The notes: generated from the sequence alone by a model not told the origin. A DNA stretch of 62,500 nucleotides from Symbiodinium natans (GCA_905221605.1 CAJNDS010000335.1:110001-172500); one strand, 5' to 3'; counted from the stretch's first letter, positions 1 through 9,763 are shown. Program-made: numbers and translations.

Positions 1-235
1 CAACATGTCTGCGCATCGTCATCAAATCAGTTGCGCCCTTCACAAAACATCACTATCCGCAATCTTTCATCTGATCTATATATTCTATTCTATTCTATTC
101 TATTTAATCCAAACTTGTCCATTCCATTATATCATACGTCCAACGTGTTTTCGTGTGATGGCTGCGTCTTCTCTCCGATACGCTACCTAGGCCAGTTTAG
201 CAAGTCTTTGGGTGGCTGTAGATGCCCAGGTTGGT

Positions 236-405
236 TTAGGGTTTAGGGTTTAGGGTTCAGGGTTTAGGCTTTAGGGTTTAGGGTTCAGGGTTCAGGGTTC
301 AGGGTTTAGGGTTCAGGGTTCAGGGTTCAGGGTTCAGGGTTTAGGGTTTAGGGTTTAGGGTTTAGGGTTTAGGGTTTTAGGGTTTAGGGTTTAGGGTCTC
401 TCTAA
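236..405 (+). repeat. Interstitial telomere-like array, TTTAGGG with TTCAGGG variants
   Basis: About 24 heptamers, a mix of TTTAGGG and TTCAGGG. Unique DNA lies on both sides, so this is an interstitial array and not a chromosome end. Confidence 0.95.
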
Positions 406-1037
406 ATGGTACGTAGCATAGGATACTACTTGGGGCGCTACTTTCTCGATGCTTCCAGGGGTCTGGGTAGGTCACCTCGCCCTATTTCAAGGGCACCTTA
501 AGCTTCACGATTGCAATCTCCATCTTTCCTAGACCCTAGACCCTAAACCCTAAACCCTAAACCCCAAACCCGAAACCCTTGCCCTAAACCCTAAACCCCA
601 AACCCGAAACCCTAAACTCCCTTAAGCCCAAACCCTCCGCTGTTATACATCAGGGCCCGTAGAACTTGAAATCTTCTTCCAATTCAAGCCCAGTTTTGGG
701 TGTACACATGTAGGTGCTACGTACATATTTCTCAGGCAAACCAACCATCACGTAGAGGCTTGGCCAGTTGTCATCTTACCGTTGCGCATGCTTGCGTATC
801 TTGAGCGACTTCGGTTACTGCAGGAGCTTAGATAAGTAGAACAGGTTTTCGGGGGAGACTAGAGGAAGCTATTCCCTATATTGAAAGGGCTTTCTTACGG
901 TTACGTAGTTAACCACACCGCCTAAAGCTGCCCGATACTCGTCCACATGACACAGAAACAGATGCCAGTAGTTTTCCTGTCGCAAGCAGGTGCGGCAGTC
1001 TTTCGTGCGCTCACAAAAACATAAGGTTGCGGAGCCC
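406..1037. other. Intergenic stretch left of gene array, with short CCCTAAA array
   Basis: Unique sequence with a CCCTAAA/CCCCAAA/CCCGAAA array at about 535-625, then about 400 bp of non-coding appearance. The last 75 bp are the conserved 3' flank of copy 1. Confidence 0.6.
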
Positions 1038-1478
1038 TCACATCTTGCTGCCCTTCTGCAGGGCCCGCTCGGAAACGCTCTCTTCCATCCTGAAGCCCTT
1101 GTTCCTGTAGTCCAGGTCCGTCTTGCCCTCGTAGAACGACTTCTTGTCCGTGCTCTTGAGCTCCTTGAGGAGGTTGTCGGTGCCCGCGGGCTTGTCGTAG
1201 CGCACCAGCTCATCGGTGACGTTGCCGTTGTAGCCCTGGTTGCGCTGGGCGAATGCTGGGGACGCGCCGGCCAGGGCCACCAGCAAGCCCACCAGTGCGC
1301 CAACACCGACGGACACCATGGGAGAGGTCACCTCCTCCTCAACGGCGGAGAGAGAGCGGCCGGTGGCCGCCTGCGCGCCCACCTGCGGGGAGCGCGTCGG
1401 CCCGGCGCCGGAGCTCACGAAGGCGCACTGCCACGCGGCAGCGCCCAGGAGCACGGCGGCCAGCACGCGGAGGGCCAT
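1038..1478 (-). CDS. Plastid-targeted thylakoid lumen-type protein, array copy 1
   Basis: Complete 146-residue ORF ending in TGA; function not recognised. Residues 1-18 form a signal peptide (MALRVLAAVLLGAAAWQC), followed by F20-V-S-S, the kind of Phe-led motif that opens dinoflagellate and other complex-plastid transit peptides. A Ser/Thr/Ala-rich stretch with an acidic EEE (47-49) precedes a second hydrophobic segment (about 54-71) ending S-P-A-F-A (73-77), a typical lumen processing site with no twin arginine, so Sec-like import is more likely. The mature part, about residues 78-146, is hydrophilic and Lys/Glu rich, contains LDYRNKGF near 122-129 and ends GSKM. The start is the ATG where similarity between copies begins; the in-frame extension to 1526 is not conserved. 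The protein is identical to copy 6. Inference: small lumenal, possibly photosystem-associated protein. Confidence 0.85.
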   Translation of the reverse strand: MALRVLAAVLLGAAAWQCAFVSSGAGPTRSPQVGAQAATGRSLSAVEEEVTSPMVSVGVGALVGLLVALAGASPAFAQRNQGYNGNVTDELVRYDKPAGTDNLLKELKSTDKKSFYEGKTDLDYRNKGFRMEESVSERALQKGSKM

Positions 1479-1947
1479 GGTCTCGACAGCGAGGAAGAAG
1501 TGCGAGCTGGCAATCTCAGCAGCCAAGGGCAGATATGAAGATGCAATTGCTGTCTTCCTGGACTTTTAAACAATCTGAGGTGAAAGACAATTTTTCTCTG
1601 TTGTGACGTCTAAACCTTATACGCTTAATCCCCAAACCCTAAAATCCCCAAACCCTAAAACGTTGCCTGCCACTTCAGGCTTTGGGGTTCAGGGTGTCAC
1701 AGCAAGGCTGAGTTTAAATGGCTGTGCACTGTTTTGGCTTCGGTAAGGCGATCAAATGCCTTATGAATCTTCACACCTGAAACGTAAACCTTGGGTCCTA
1801 AACCCTCAACCCTCAACATTCAAAGCTGAACCCCTTAACCCCAAACCTCGGCCCCAAACCCCACATACCTCTGACCCTAAACTCGAAACCGTAAACTCGG
1901 AACTTGTAAGGCTTTAAAGGATTGGCAGCGGAGGGCCTGCATCATTC

Positions 1948-2105
1948 AAGGGTAGCTACACGGTCCCTCAGTATGGGCCCGTAAACGGGTGCGTGCCCCT
2001 TATATACCCTATATAAAAAAGGGCCCATACTTCAGAACCCTTTAAAGGAGGTTCCCCCTTATATTAACAGTCCTTACTGGGGATACTAGTACCTCCTAGT
2101 ATAGT
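1948..2105. repeat. Dispersed AGTATGGGCCC repeat
   Basis: Segment with AGTATGGGCCC, TATATACC and CCATACTTCAGAACCCTTTA. Related copies lie at 49308-49440 (nearly full), 9378-9412 (left end only) and 44256-44372. It is partly self-complementary, like a MITE. Confidence 0.6.
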
Positions 2106-2612
2106 CCTTCATGCGGATTGTTAGTATAAGGGCAAACATCCCAACCTTCAGGAATAAACGGGCACATGCCCGACGAACATAAACAAAGCGAGAGTCGGGA
2201 ATCGAGGGAGACGAGAGTCAGGACGTATGGTGAGGAAGTATGCAATGTACGTTTACATGGCGAAGAAAGAAGGTTCGGGCGAAGCTGCGGGCAGGGGGGG
2301 GGTTAGACTCTCTGTTTTCATGACTACCCGACTCTCCTCATCAATTTTCCCGACTCCTATCCCCGTCTCGCCAGGATAGTTCCGGACTCATGGTTCCTGA
2401 CTTGGGCAAACCCTCAACCCTCAACCCTAAACCCTAAACCCTAAACCCAAACCCCAAACCCTAAACCGTGTGGAGGCGGGAGTGCGATTCGGAGCGAGGT
2501 GGAGCCTAAAGTTGCTTAGCAAAGACCAATCTGCGGTGACTGTTTGTCTGCTGGTCGCAGGCAGGTGCGCAAGTCTTTCGTGCGCTCGCAAAAACATAAG
2601 GCTGCTTAGCCT

Positions 2613-3050
2613 TCACTTGCTGCCCTTCTGCAGGGCCCGCTCGGAAACGCTCTCTTCCATCCTGAAGCCCTTGTTCCTGTAGTCCAGGTCCGTCTTGCCC
2701 TCGTAGAACGACTTCTTGTCCGTGCCCTTGAGCTCCTTGAGGAGGTTGTCGGTGCCCGCGGGCTTGTCGTAGCGCACCAGCTCATCGGTGACGTTGCCGT
2801 TGTAGCCCTGGTTGCGCTGGGCGAATGCCGGGGACGCGCCGGCCAGGGCCACCAGCAAGCCCACCAGTGCGCCAACACCGACGGACACCATGGGAGAGGT
2901 GACCTCCTCCTCAACGGCGGAGAGAGAGCGGCCGGTGGCCGCCTGCGCGCCCACCTGCGGGGAGCGCGTCGGCCCGGCGCCGGAGCTCACGAAGGCGCAC
3001 TGCCACGCGGCAGCGCCCAGGAGCACGGCGGCCAGCACGCGGAGGGCCAT
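2613..3050 (-). CDS. Plastid-targeted thylakoid lumen-type protein, array copy 2
   Basis: Intact 145-residue ORF of the same family. Relative to copies 1 and 6 it has Gly instead of Ser at position 109, and its TGA follows Lys145, so it lacks the last residue. Leader, Phe motif, second hydrophobic segment and A-F-A site are unchanged. It shares about 84 bp of upstream flank with copy 3 and its short downstream flank with copies 1 and 6. The in-frame extension to 3095 is rejected because the same upstream sequence occurs only before copies 2 and 3. Confidence 0.85.
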   Translation of the reverse strand: MALRVLAAVLLGAAAWQCAFVSSGAGPTRSPQVGAQAATGRSLSAVEEEVTSPMVSVGVGALVGLLVALAGASPAFAQRNQGYNGNVTDELVRYDKPAGTDNLLKELKGTDKKSFYEGKTDLDYRNKGFRMEESVSERALQKGSK

Positions 3051-3134
3051 GGTGGAGCTGTGAGCTTCCGGGAGGAGCGCGGGGGCAGACTTCAAAAATA
3101 GGCTTCCGCTGCTCCGACATGAATCCTAAACACA
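3051..3134 (-). repeat. Shared upstream flank of array copies 2 and 3 (first occurrence)
   Basis: These 84 bp directly upstream of the copy 2 start are repeated with one mismatch at 4201-4284 upstream of copy 3. It probably holds the 5' UTR and promoter region. Similarity stops abruptly beyond it. Confidence 0.8.
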
Positions 3135-3538
3135 CGCGGTGCAAATCTAGCATAGGTCCCATGTTGCGCGACGGCATGATTTGTAGTCTTCGGGGGAAAA
3201 GTCAGGGCCAACAAGGACCAGCGCTTGATTGAACTTCAGGTAGGTCAGCAAAACAAAACCGAGCTCCCCACGTATCAATCGCAAAAGGCCCCACGCAACA
3301 ACTGGGGTCTGGAATGTAATTTGGGGGATCGGGGATCTCAGGAGGGTGCAAAGGCAGCGGGTTGTGGCTTTGGCGTGAGGTCCGCACGCTTCAGACTACT
3401 TCCTGGTGACACGTTAAGGTTTAATTCGGTGACCAAGGAATATTCTTCAGAATCGGGGTCTTGGTTCATGGGTTGCTTGTCGATTTCCATTTGCATTTTT
3501 TGGGATTACAGGCTTGTCAGCGAAAGATGTGCAGACGG

Positions 3539-3759
3539 CTTCTGGGGGCAACTGCCTCGGGCTTTTTGCACCCAATGTCGGTTCGGGCGTTTTGCAGACG
3601 AAGTCTTTGTGCTCAGCGATACAGCAAGGGTTTCTGCATATGTCCTGGAGTATCTGCTCGCACGAATATCATGCCCTAACGATAAAACTGGGTAGTAAAC
3701 ATGTTCGTGGACCTCCCTCAAGGAGAAACCCCAGATACAAAAAAATGTAGCTAGCTCGT
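3539..3759 (-). repeat. Shared downstream flank of array copies 3 and 4 (first occurrence)
   Basis: About 220 bp of 3' flank, about 95% identical to 5319-5530. It probably contains the 3' UTR. Small ORFs across it on the plus strand are not conserved. Confidence 0.75.
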
Positions 3760-4200
3760 TTACGCCTTGCTGCCCTTCTGCAGGGCCCGTTCGGAAACGC
3801 TCTCTTCCATCCTGAAGCCCTTGTTCCTGTAGTCCAGGTCCGTCTTGCCCTCGTAGAACGACTTCTTGTCCGTGCCCTTGAGCTCCTTGAGGAGGTTGTC
3901 GGTGCCCGCGGGCTTGTCGTAGCGCACCAGCTCATCGGTGACGTTGCCGTTGTAGCCCTGGTTGCGCTGGGCGAATGCCGGGGACGCGCCGGCCAGGGCC
4001 ACCAGCAAGCCCACCAGTGCGCCAACACCGACGGACACCATGGGAGAGGTGACCTCCTCCTCAACGGCGGAGAGAGAGCGGCCGGTGGCCGCCTGCGCGC
4101 CCACCTGCGGGGAGCGCGTCGGCCCGGCGCCGGAGCTCACGAAGGCGCACTGCCACGCGGCAGCGCCCAGGAGCACGGCGGCCAGCACGCGGAGGGCCAT
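3760..4200 (-). CDS. Plastid-targeted thylakoid lumen-type protein, array copy 3
   Basis: Intact 146-residue ORF ending in TAA. It differs from copies 1 and 6 by Gly109 and a C-terminal Ala instead of Met. The upstream flank matches copy 2 and the downstream flank (about 220 bp) matches copy 4, so the unit looks like a hybrid made by unequal crossing-over or gene conversion. Leader features are unchanged. Confidence 0.85.
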   Translation of the reverse strand: MALRVLAAVLLGAAAWQCAFVSSGAGPTRSPQVGAQAATGRSLSAVEEEVTSPMVSVGVGALVGLLVALAGASPAFAQRNQGYNGNVTDELVRYDKPAGTDNLLKELKGTDKKSFYEGKTDLDYRNKGFRMEESVSERALQKGSKA

Positions 4201-4284
4201 GGTGGAGCTGTGAGCTTCCGGGAGGAGCGCGCGGGCAGACTTCAAAAATAGGCTTCCGCTGCTCCGACATGAATCCTAAACACG
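4201..4284 (-). repeat. Shared upstream flank of array copies 2 and 3 (second occurrence)
   Basis: Partner of 3051-3134. Its junction with unrelated sequence at about 4285 marks a duplication or conversion breakpoint. Confidence 0.8.
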
Positions 4285-4385
4285 TGCACTGCATGTCACG
4301 ACGTATGGGTACTCGCACTCAGACCTTTTGCAGCATGTTTGGTGTCGACTGCAGGTCGTACTTGATGGAGCTTGGGCCCCCAACC

Positions 4386-4484
4386 CTACAAGGGTTAGGG
4401 TTTAGGGTTTAGGGTTTAGGGTTTAGGGTTTAGGGTTTAGGGTTTAGGGTTTAGGGTTTAGGGTTTAGGGTTTAGTGTTTAGGG
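4386..4484 (+). repeat. TTTAGGG array between gene copies 3 and 4
   Basis: About 13 nearly perfect TTTAGGG units. Confidence 0.95.
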
Positions 4485-4705
4485 GAACCAAGTAAAGCGA
4501 ACGAACCACCCTGAAAACAGAAACCTAACTGCAGTTCCTCAACCGAAGCCATGCCTTGATATGCTGCGCTACTCGCCTTCGAATGAAAACCCTAGACCCA
4601 AGAGTAACCTAGGAATACATCGGGCGCCCTTCTTGGTTTCAAAGTGTCGTTTTAAGGGAGCCTAAACCCAAAAAGAGGGGAATCAGAGCCTCTGCAGGGC
4701 CCTAG

Positions 4706-4772
4706 TAGCCCTAAACCCTAAACCCTAAACCCTAAACCCTAAACCCTAAACCCTAAACCCTAAACCCTTAAA
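4706..4772 (-). repeat. CCCTAAA array between gene copies 3 and 4
   Basis: About 9 perfect CCCTAAA units. Together with the TTTAGGG array at 4880-4983 it brackets a 107-bp GC-rich block as inverted arms. Confidence 0.95.
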
Positions 4773-4879
4773 ACGGGGACTAAGGGCCAAGAGCCCACTT
4801 CCTGAAGCGCAACCCCGTCGCCTGAACAGAGTTCCTCGCCGCATGGCTTGCGGTTGGCAGCCGAGCTCGCTGCGGAACC
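4773..4879 (-). CDS. Candidate orphan exon inside the gene array (strand uncertain)
   Basis: GC-rich block between inverted telomeric arrays. On the minus strand a TTCCGCAG acceptor-like string is followed by an open frame including SSAANRKPCGEELCSG and DGVALQ. A second minus frame is also open. It is unrelated to the neighbouring array genes, so it would be an exon of another gene or an exon fragment caught in the array. Confidence 0.3.
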
Positions 4880-4983
4880 CTAGGGTTTAGGGTTTAGGTT
4901 TAGGGTTTAGGGTTTAGGGCTTAGGGTTTAGGGTTTAGGGTTTAGGGTTTAGGGTTTAGGGCTTTGGGTTTAGGGTTTAGGGT
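4880..4983 (+). repeat. TTTAGGG array between gene copies 3 and 4
   Basis: About 14 units, a few degenerate (GGCTTAGGG, GGCTTTGGG). Confidence 0.95.
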
Positions 4984-5318
4984 GGCCCTCGACACCGCTG
5001 AGCCCAGAATTTTAGGGTTTCGAAGGTTTGGGGCTTCGAGTTTCGAGGGTTTTCAGGGCTTCTCTTACTTACATCGAGTTTCTGAGGAATTTGTTGTCAG
5101 GGTCATCATGCACAAACATGTGCCCGCCAGTTCTTAGGATATAAGTTTCAGGTCCAGGTTTAGGGTGCAATCACCGTACTATAGGGTTTAGGATTCGGGG
5201 GGGGGGGGTGTAAAGCTGAGCATCTACAAGTTGCAGTGAGGGTGCAGTGCGGGACTCAGAATGGTTAGGCTCTTAGGGCTCAGGGCTTACAGGTCTTTCA
5301 GCTTGTATGTTCGAGACC

Positions 5319-5530
5319 GCCGATGCCGGCTTTTTGCACCCAATGTCGGCTCGGGCGTTTTACAGACGAAGTCTTTGTGCTCAGCGATAGAGCAAGGGTT
5401 TCTGCATATGTCCTGGAGTATCTGCTCGCACGAATATCATGCCCTAACGATGAAACTGGGTAGTAAACATGGCCTTCGTGGACCTCCCTCAAGGAGAAAC
5501 CCCAGATACAAAAAAATGTAGCTAGCTCGT
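5319..5530 (-). repeat. Shared downstream flank of array copies 3 and 4 (second occurrence)
   Basis: Partner of 3539-3759, with scattered substitutions and a 2-base insertion near 5471. Confidence 0.75.
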
Positions 5531-5971
5531 TTACGCCTTGCTGCCCTTCTGCAGGGCCCGCTCGGAAACGCTCTCTTCCATCCTGAAGCCCTTGTTCCTG
5601 TAGTCCAGGTCCGTCTTGCCCTCGTAGAACGACTTCTTGTCCGTGCCCTTGAGCTCCTTGAGGAGGTTGTCGGTGCCCGCGGGCTTGTCGTAGCGCACCA
5701 GCTCATCGGTGACGTTGCCGTTGTAGCCCTGGTTGCGCTGGGCGAATGCCGGGGACGCGCCGGCCAGGGCCACCAGCAAGCCCACCAGGGTGCCAACCCC
5801 GACGGACACCATGGGAGAGGTCACCTCCTCCTCAACGGCGGAGAGAGAGCGGCCGGTGGCCGCCTGCGCGCCCACCTGCGGGGAGCGCGTCGGCCCGGCG
5901 CCGGAGCTCACGAAGGCGCACTGCCACGCGGCAGCGCCCAGGAGCACGGCGGCCAGCACGCGGAGGGCCAT
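5531..5971 (-). CDS. Plastid-targeted thylakoid lumen-type protein, array copy 4
   Basis: Intact 146-residue ORF ending in TAA. It has Gly109 and C-terminal Ala like copy 3, plus a private Ala61-to-Thr change inside the second hydrophobic segment. The change is mild and the A-F-A site remains. The downstream flank is shared with copy 3. The upstream flank differs from copy 3 and contains a GTGCGAGCTGGCAA stretch also found upstream of copy 1. The distance to copy 3 is the largest in the array (1.77 kb between starts) because two telomere-like arrays and an exon-like block lie between them. Confidence 0.85.
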   Translation of the reverse strand: MALRVLAAVLLGAAAWQCAFVSSGAGPTRSPQVGAQAATGRSLSAVEEEVTSPMVSVGVGTLVGLLVALAGASPAFAQRNQGYNGNVTDELVRYDKPAGTDNLLKELKGTDKKSFYEGKTDLDYRNKGFRMEESVSERALQKGSKA

Positions 5972-6323
5972 GGTCTCGAGTTTGGAGGTAAACGTGCGAG
6001 CTGGCAAGCTCACCGGTGAGCCAGATAGCCGCCAGACATGCAACTGCTATGGCATGTTTGGCTAGGGGTTCCCCTAGAAAACTTTACACTATCACATATC
6101 TGAAGTCGGAGGTAAGGTGATATGTTGTCTGATGTTTAGCTACCTGAGCTGCTCGTAGAAGACAATGATTCAGCTGCCAACCCGCATCAATGCTTGGCAC
6201 TTCAAGAGACCTTTTGATGCGAGCAGTGGCGACGACCAATCTGCAGTGACATATGGTGACAATTGTTCTACATGACAGTTTTCGCGTCGTGTGTTCCTTG
6301 CCAGCAAGTGGCCTGCAGAGCTT

Positions 6324-6764
6324 TCACATCTTGCTGCCCTTCTGCAGGGCCCGCTCGGAAACGCTCTCTTCCATCCTGAAGCCCTTGTTCCTGTAGTCCA
6401 GGTCCTTCTTGCCCTCGTAGAACGACTTCTTGTCCGTGCTCTTGAGCTCCTTGAGGAGGTTGTCGGTGCCCGCGGGCTTGTCGTAGCGCACCAGCTCATC
6501 GGTGACGTTGCCGTTGTAGCCCTGGTTGCGCTGGGCGAATGCCGGGGATGCGCCGGCCAGGGCCACCAGCAAGCCCACCAGGGCGCCAACACCGACGGAC
6601 ACCATGGGAGAGGTCACCTCCTCCTCAACGGCGGAAGGAGAGCGGCCGGTGGCCGCCTGCGCGCCCACCTGCGGGGAGCGCGTCGGCCCGGCGCCGGAGC
6701 TCACGAAGGCGCACTGCCACGCGGCAGCGCCCAGGAGCACGGCGGCCAGCACGCGGAGGGCCAT
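6324..6764 (-). CDS. Plastid-targeted thylakoid lumen-type protein, array copy 5
   Basis: Intact 146-residue ORF ending in TGA and the most divergent protein of the array: Leu43-to-Pro in the transit region and Thr120-to-Lys in the mature part, with Ser109 and final Met as in copies 1 and 6. The frame stays open for 58 codons upstream to 6938, but none of that is conserved in other copies, so the common ATG is preferred. Start-to-start spacing to copy 4 is only 793 bp, the shortest in the array. Confidence 0.85.
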   Translation of the reverse strand: MALRVLAAVLLGAAAWQCAFVSSGAGPTRSPQVGAQAATGRSPSAVEEEVTSPMVSVGVGALVGLLVALAGASPAFAQRNQGYNGNVTDELVRYDKPAGTDNLLKELKSTDKKSFYEGKKDLDYRNKGFRMEESVSERALQKGSKM

Positions 6765-7303
6765 GGTCTCGAGTCTAGCTGGGGGCAGGCAAGCAGGAAC
6801 TCTGACGGCTTTCAAAAACCTCCAGCCAGTATGCAAACAGCCATGCAGCTGGATTGAACCGCAACACTGGTAACGCAGCTCAACAACGCATTTGCGTAAC
6901 ACAAAGACCAATCTCGGACTCTGACCCGCGGATCGCAAAGGAAGGCATCAGATTAGTATTGCAAAGGGAGAGTTTAGACACCGTAATACTGGGCCCGAAC
7001 ATACCTTAAGCCTGTAAAAAGCCCGCTCTGATTGGGTCTGTTTTGGGGGTACCCCCTTGGAGTCCGATGGTTTTAGAAACAGCAACTTTGACACACGTTG
7101 CTTGCTGCAGTTTCAGGTCTTTCTCAGAACAGGCCCCTTGCCCTAAAAACCCGGACTTAAACAGCTACCCCTCATTCCAACCTTCCAACCCTAAACCCTA
7201 TAAATCCTACAGCCGAACCGCCCAAACCCCGAACTGCCAAATCCAAAGCTCCGAAGGACCATCTTTTCCCAAAAGCCTGAAGCAGTGAAGCTGAAAAAAA
7301 CCA

Positions 7304-7392
7304 AAGCCCTAAACCCTAAACCCTAAACCCTAAACCCTAAACCCTAAACCCTAAACCCTAAACCCTAAACCCTAAACCCTAAACCCTAAACC
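7304..7392 (-). repeat. CCCTAAA array between gene copies 5 and 6
   Basis: About 12 perfect CCCTAAA units in the 963-bp spacer between copies 5 and 6. A short TTTAGGG array follows at 7467-7497. Confidence 0.95.
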
Positions 7393-7726
7393 CAACAAGA
7401 TGAAGAGAGCCCTCCTTGGAGTTTCAGGGTTGCATGCAAGGTCTTTCTTGCAAGTGGTTTTTAGGGTTTTTGGTTTAGGGTTTAGGGTTTAGGGTTTTTG
7501 GGTTGAGGATGGTTATGACGCTATTTTGGGTACGAGCACCTGTAAAAAACTACTGATATTTATGCCTACTACCCATGAGCCCTCAAAGTACGGGCTACAG
7601 CTCTGCCCTCCACGTCGGATTCGAACACGTGCAGAAGAATGCAAAAGGCTTTGTTGCTGGTCGCTGGCAGGTGCGGCAGTCTTTCGGGCTCACAAAATCT
7701 CACAAAAACATGATGCTGCGCAGCCT

Positions 7727-8167
7727 TCACATCTTGCTGCCCTTCTGCAGGGCCCGCTCGGAAACGCTCTCTTCCATCCTGAAGCCCTTGTTCCTGTAGT
7801 CCAGGTCCGTCTTGCCCTCGTAGAACGACTTCTTGTCCGTGCTCTTGAGCTCCTTGAGGAGGTTGTCGGTGCCCGCGGGCTTGTCGTAGCGCACCAGCTC
7901 ATCGGTGACGTTGCCGTTGTAGCCCTGGTTGCGCTGGGCGAATGCCGGGGACGCGCCGGCCAGGGCCACCAGCAAGCCCACCAGGGCGCCAACCCCGACG
8001 GACACCATGGGAGAGGTCACCTCCTCCTCAACGGCGGAGAGAGAGCGGCCGGTGGCCGCCTGCGCGCCCACCTGCGGGGAGCGCGTCGGCCCGGCGCCGG
8101 AGCTCACGAAGGCGCACTGCCACGCGGCAGCGCCCAGGAGCACGGCGGCCAGCACGCGGAGGGCCAT
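7727..8167 (-). CDS. Plastid-targeted thylakoid lumen-type protein, array copy 6
   Basis: Intact 146-residue ORF ending in TGA; the protein is identical to copy 1 although these are the two ends of the array, which indicates recent homogenisation or selection. It is the right-most copy seen, with no further copy to the right. Leader and mature features are as in copy 1. Its downstream flank (AGGTGCGGCAGTCTTTCG and ACAAAAACAT) matches copies 1 and 2. Confidence 0.85.
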   Translation of the reverse strand: MALRVLAAVLLGAAAWQCAFVSSGAGPTRSPQVGAQAATGRSLSAVEEEVTSPMVSVGVGALVGLLVALAGASPAFAQRNQGYNGNVTDELVRYDKPAGTDNLLKELKSTDKKSFYEGKTDLDYRNKGFRMEESVSERALQKGSKM

Positions 8168-8651
8168 GGTGGAAGATGGATCTTGGATGACCAGGCTGCT
8201 GGCAGGCAAGCTGCGGCAGACGAGCAGAAAAGTTCAGGTAAACGCATCTGACTGCAGTTATGATGGTGCAACGTCCAGGCATGAAGTGGCCCACAATCTG
8301 CCTTCCCTACATCATAGCGAGTATGCGTAGAAGACGTGGACAAAACAGGGAAGGTGGCGCTTTGGCTGATCTTTATGTCAGATTCTGGAGCTTCAGGGTC
8401 TCCTCTGGGGCTTAAGCTACTTCGAGGGCTTCAGGTCCAGGTTCTCGCTTCACAGTTTAATGGTTTGAACATGCCAAAGAACCCGAAGCCACGTGTTTGT
8501 CAAGTGCCCAGCTTGAACCCCTTGGAGTAGGCTGGGGACCCTAAAGCCTATAAACTCTAAACCTAAACCCTAAACCCTGTAATCGCGGGCTTAGATTTGG
8601 GTGCAAAGTTGCCCTGACCCATCACTTTTTTAAGTGCGAGCGCTCGCATGC

Positions 8652-8683
8652 CTTGCATGTTTCCACGCGCGACTCAACAATTG
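8652..8683 (-). CDS. Candidate mini-exon
   Basis: Minus-strand acceptor CACAG, 32 nt coding QLLSRAWKHA, then AAG followed by a GCATGC donor of the GC type. Very short; the call rests on splice-like edges and composition. Confidence 0.3.
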
Positions 8684-8723
8684 CTGTGCGCGCGCAGGCT
8701 TAGGCTTTTGAGGGCCTATGGGT

Positions 8724-9530
8724 TGCTTGGAGGTTCATGGTACTTAATACCCCAATCCAACACGAACATTTTCAACACAAACTAGAACCATATTAGGTAA
8801 CCCTAAACCATAAACCCTAAAGCCTAAACCCTAAAGCCTAAAACCTAAAGCCTAAACCCTAGTCGGATACTTAGGGGGTCTTCCAAATCCCACCTTCGTC
8901 CGACCCGCGGATGTCTTTTCAGGCTGTTGGGCGTGCTTTATAGGGTCCTTAAGGGAGGGGGGTTCACGGGGGGGTATGTAACCCAAGGTTCGTGACAGGT
9001 TCCCTAGGTACCTACCCGCCATGAACCGCCCTTTTTCAGGGGCCCCATAACTGTGAGATCAGTTCTCATGTCTTGACTACGCATGCTGCTCTAGGGGCTG
9101 ATGGTTTTCGTTTTTGAGTCTTGAGGCTTGGTTGCCCCTTCTCCTGGCCGAAAGGAGTCGGGACTTTCGGCTGTTAGCTGGGGCCGTTCCACGAAAACCC
9201 TAAACCCTAAACCCTAAACCCTAAACCCTAGGCCCTAAACCCTAAACAACATGAGCCGGGTTTACGTATCAGCCTCTAGCTGCTCTAGCATCCAAGCTCA
9301 CAAGCCTTACCCACAAACTGCCCGAAATCCATTTTTCCTATGTGACATGTATGTTCTGAGGACAGAGAAGACTTGTCATTCTTAGGGTAGTTACATGGTT
9401 CCTTAGTATGGGGGCCGAAACCACGTTTGGCTTCTTTTGAGGGCCGGTTCGCCTATCAGCAATTTCTTCTGCAATACTCCTCCTAGGCCCTAAACCAACC
9501 TGTTCTTAGCCGACTGGCTCTTGAGTTTGC
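8724..9530. other. Intergenic or intronic: repeat fragments and CCCTAAA arrays
   Basis: Holds a left-arm fragment of the CTTGGAGGTTCATGG element (8728-8760), degenerate CCCTAAA/GCCTAAA repeats (8800-8860), part of the GTAACCCAAGGTT element (8940-9025), a CCCTAAA array (9196-9247) and the left end of the AGTATGGG repeat (9378-9412). No convincing coding block was seen. Confidence 0.55.
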
Positions 9531-9730
9531 TTAAGCCCTACACCCCAACCCCTAAACCACCCTTAAACCACCCCAACCCCTAAACCACCCTTGTTTAAGG
9601 TTCAGGGTTTAGGGTCTGTGTCAGATTCAGGTACTTAAGGGCTATGGGCACATTTGTCAGCTATTTGGGGGTTTGGGGGCGTCAGGGGGAATACTTGCCA
9701 CATCATCGACCTTGGGATCCTTTAGAAAAT

Positions 9731-9731
<1 letters not shown>

Positions 9732-9763
<32 letters not shown>
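9732..9763. repeat. Homopolymer C tract (32 nt)
   Basis: Uninterrupted run of about 32 C. A second C-rich run lies at 10078-10096. Length in the assembly may be unreliable. Confidence 0.9.

Noticed and set aside
236-405. True chromosome end
   Set aside because: Arrays occur in both orientations throughout the window with unique DNA on both sides; no terminal array is seen.
3085-3110. Possible relict spliced-leader sequence upstream of copies 2 and 3 (TTCAAAAATAGGCTTCCG)
   Set aside because: Only weak similarity to the reverse complement of the dinoflagellate leader, with indels; not enough to support retroposition.
1478-6938. Longer N-terminal versions of the array proteins
   Set aside because: Upstream extensions differ between copies and have no conserved ATG.
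1240-8330. Plus-strand ORFs of 79-241 codons opposite the six array genes (MRWANAGDAPAR... and ALLQGPLGNALFHPE...)
   Set aside because: They are antisense shadows of a GC-rich coding region; the minus-strand frame has the targeting leader and a conserved start and stop.
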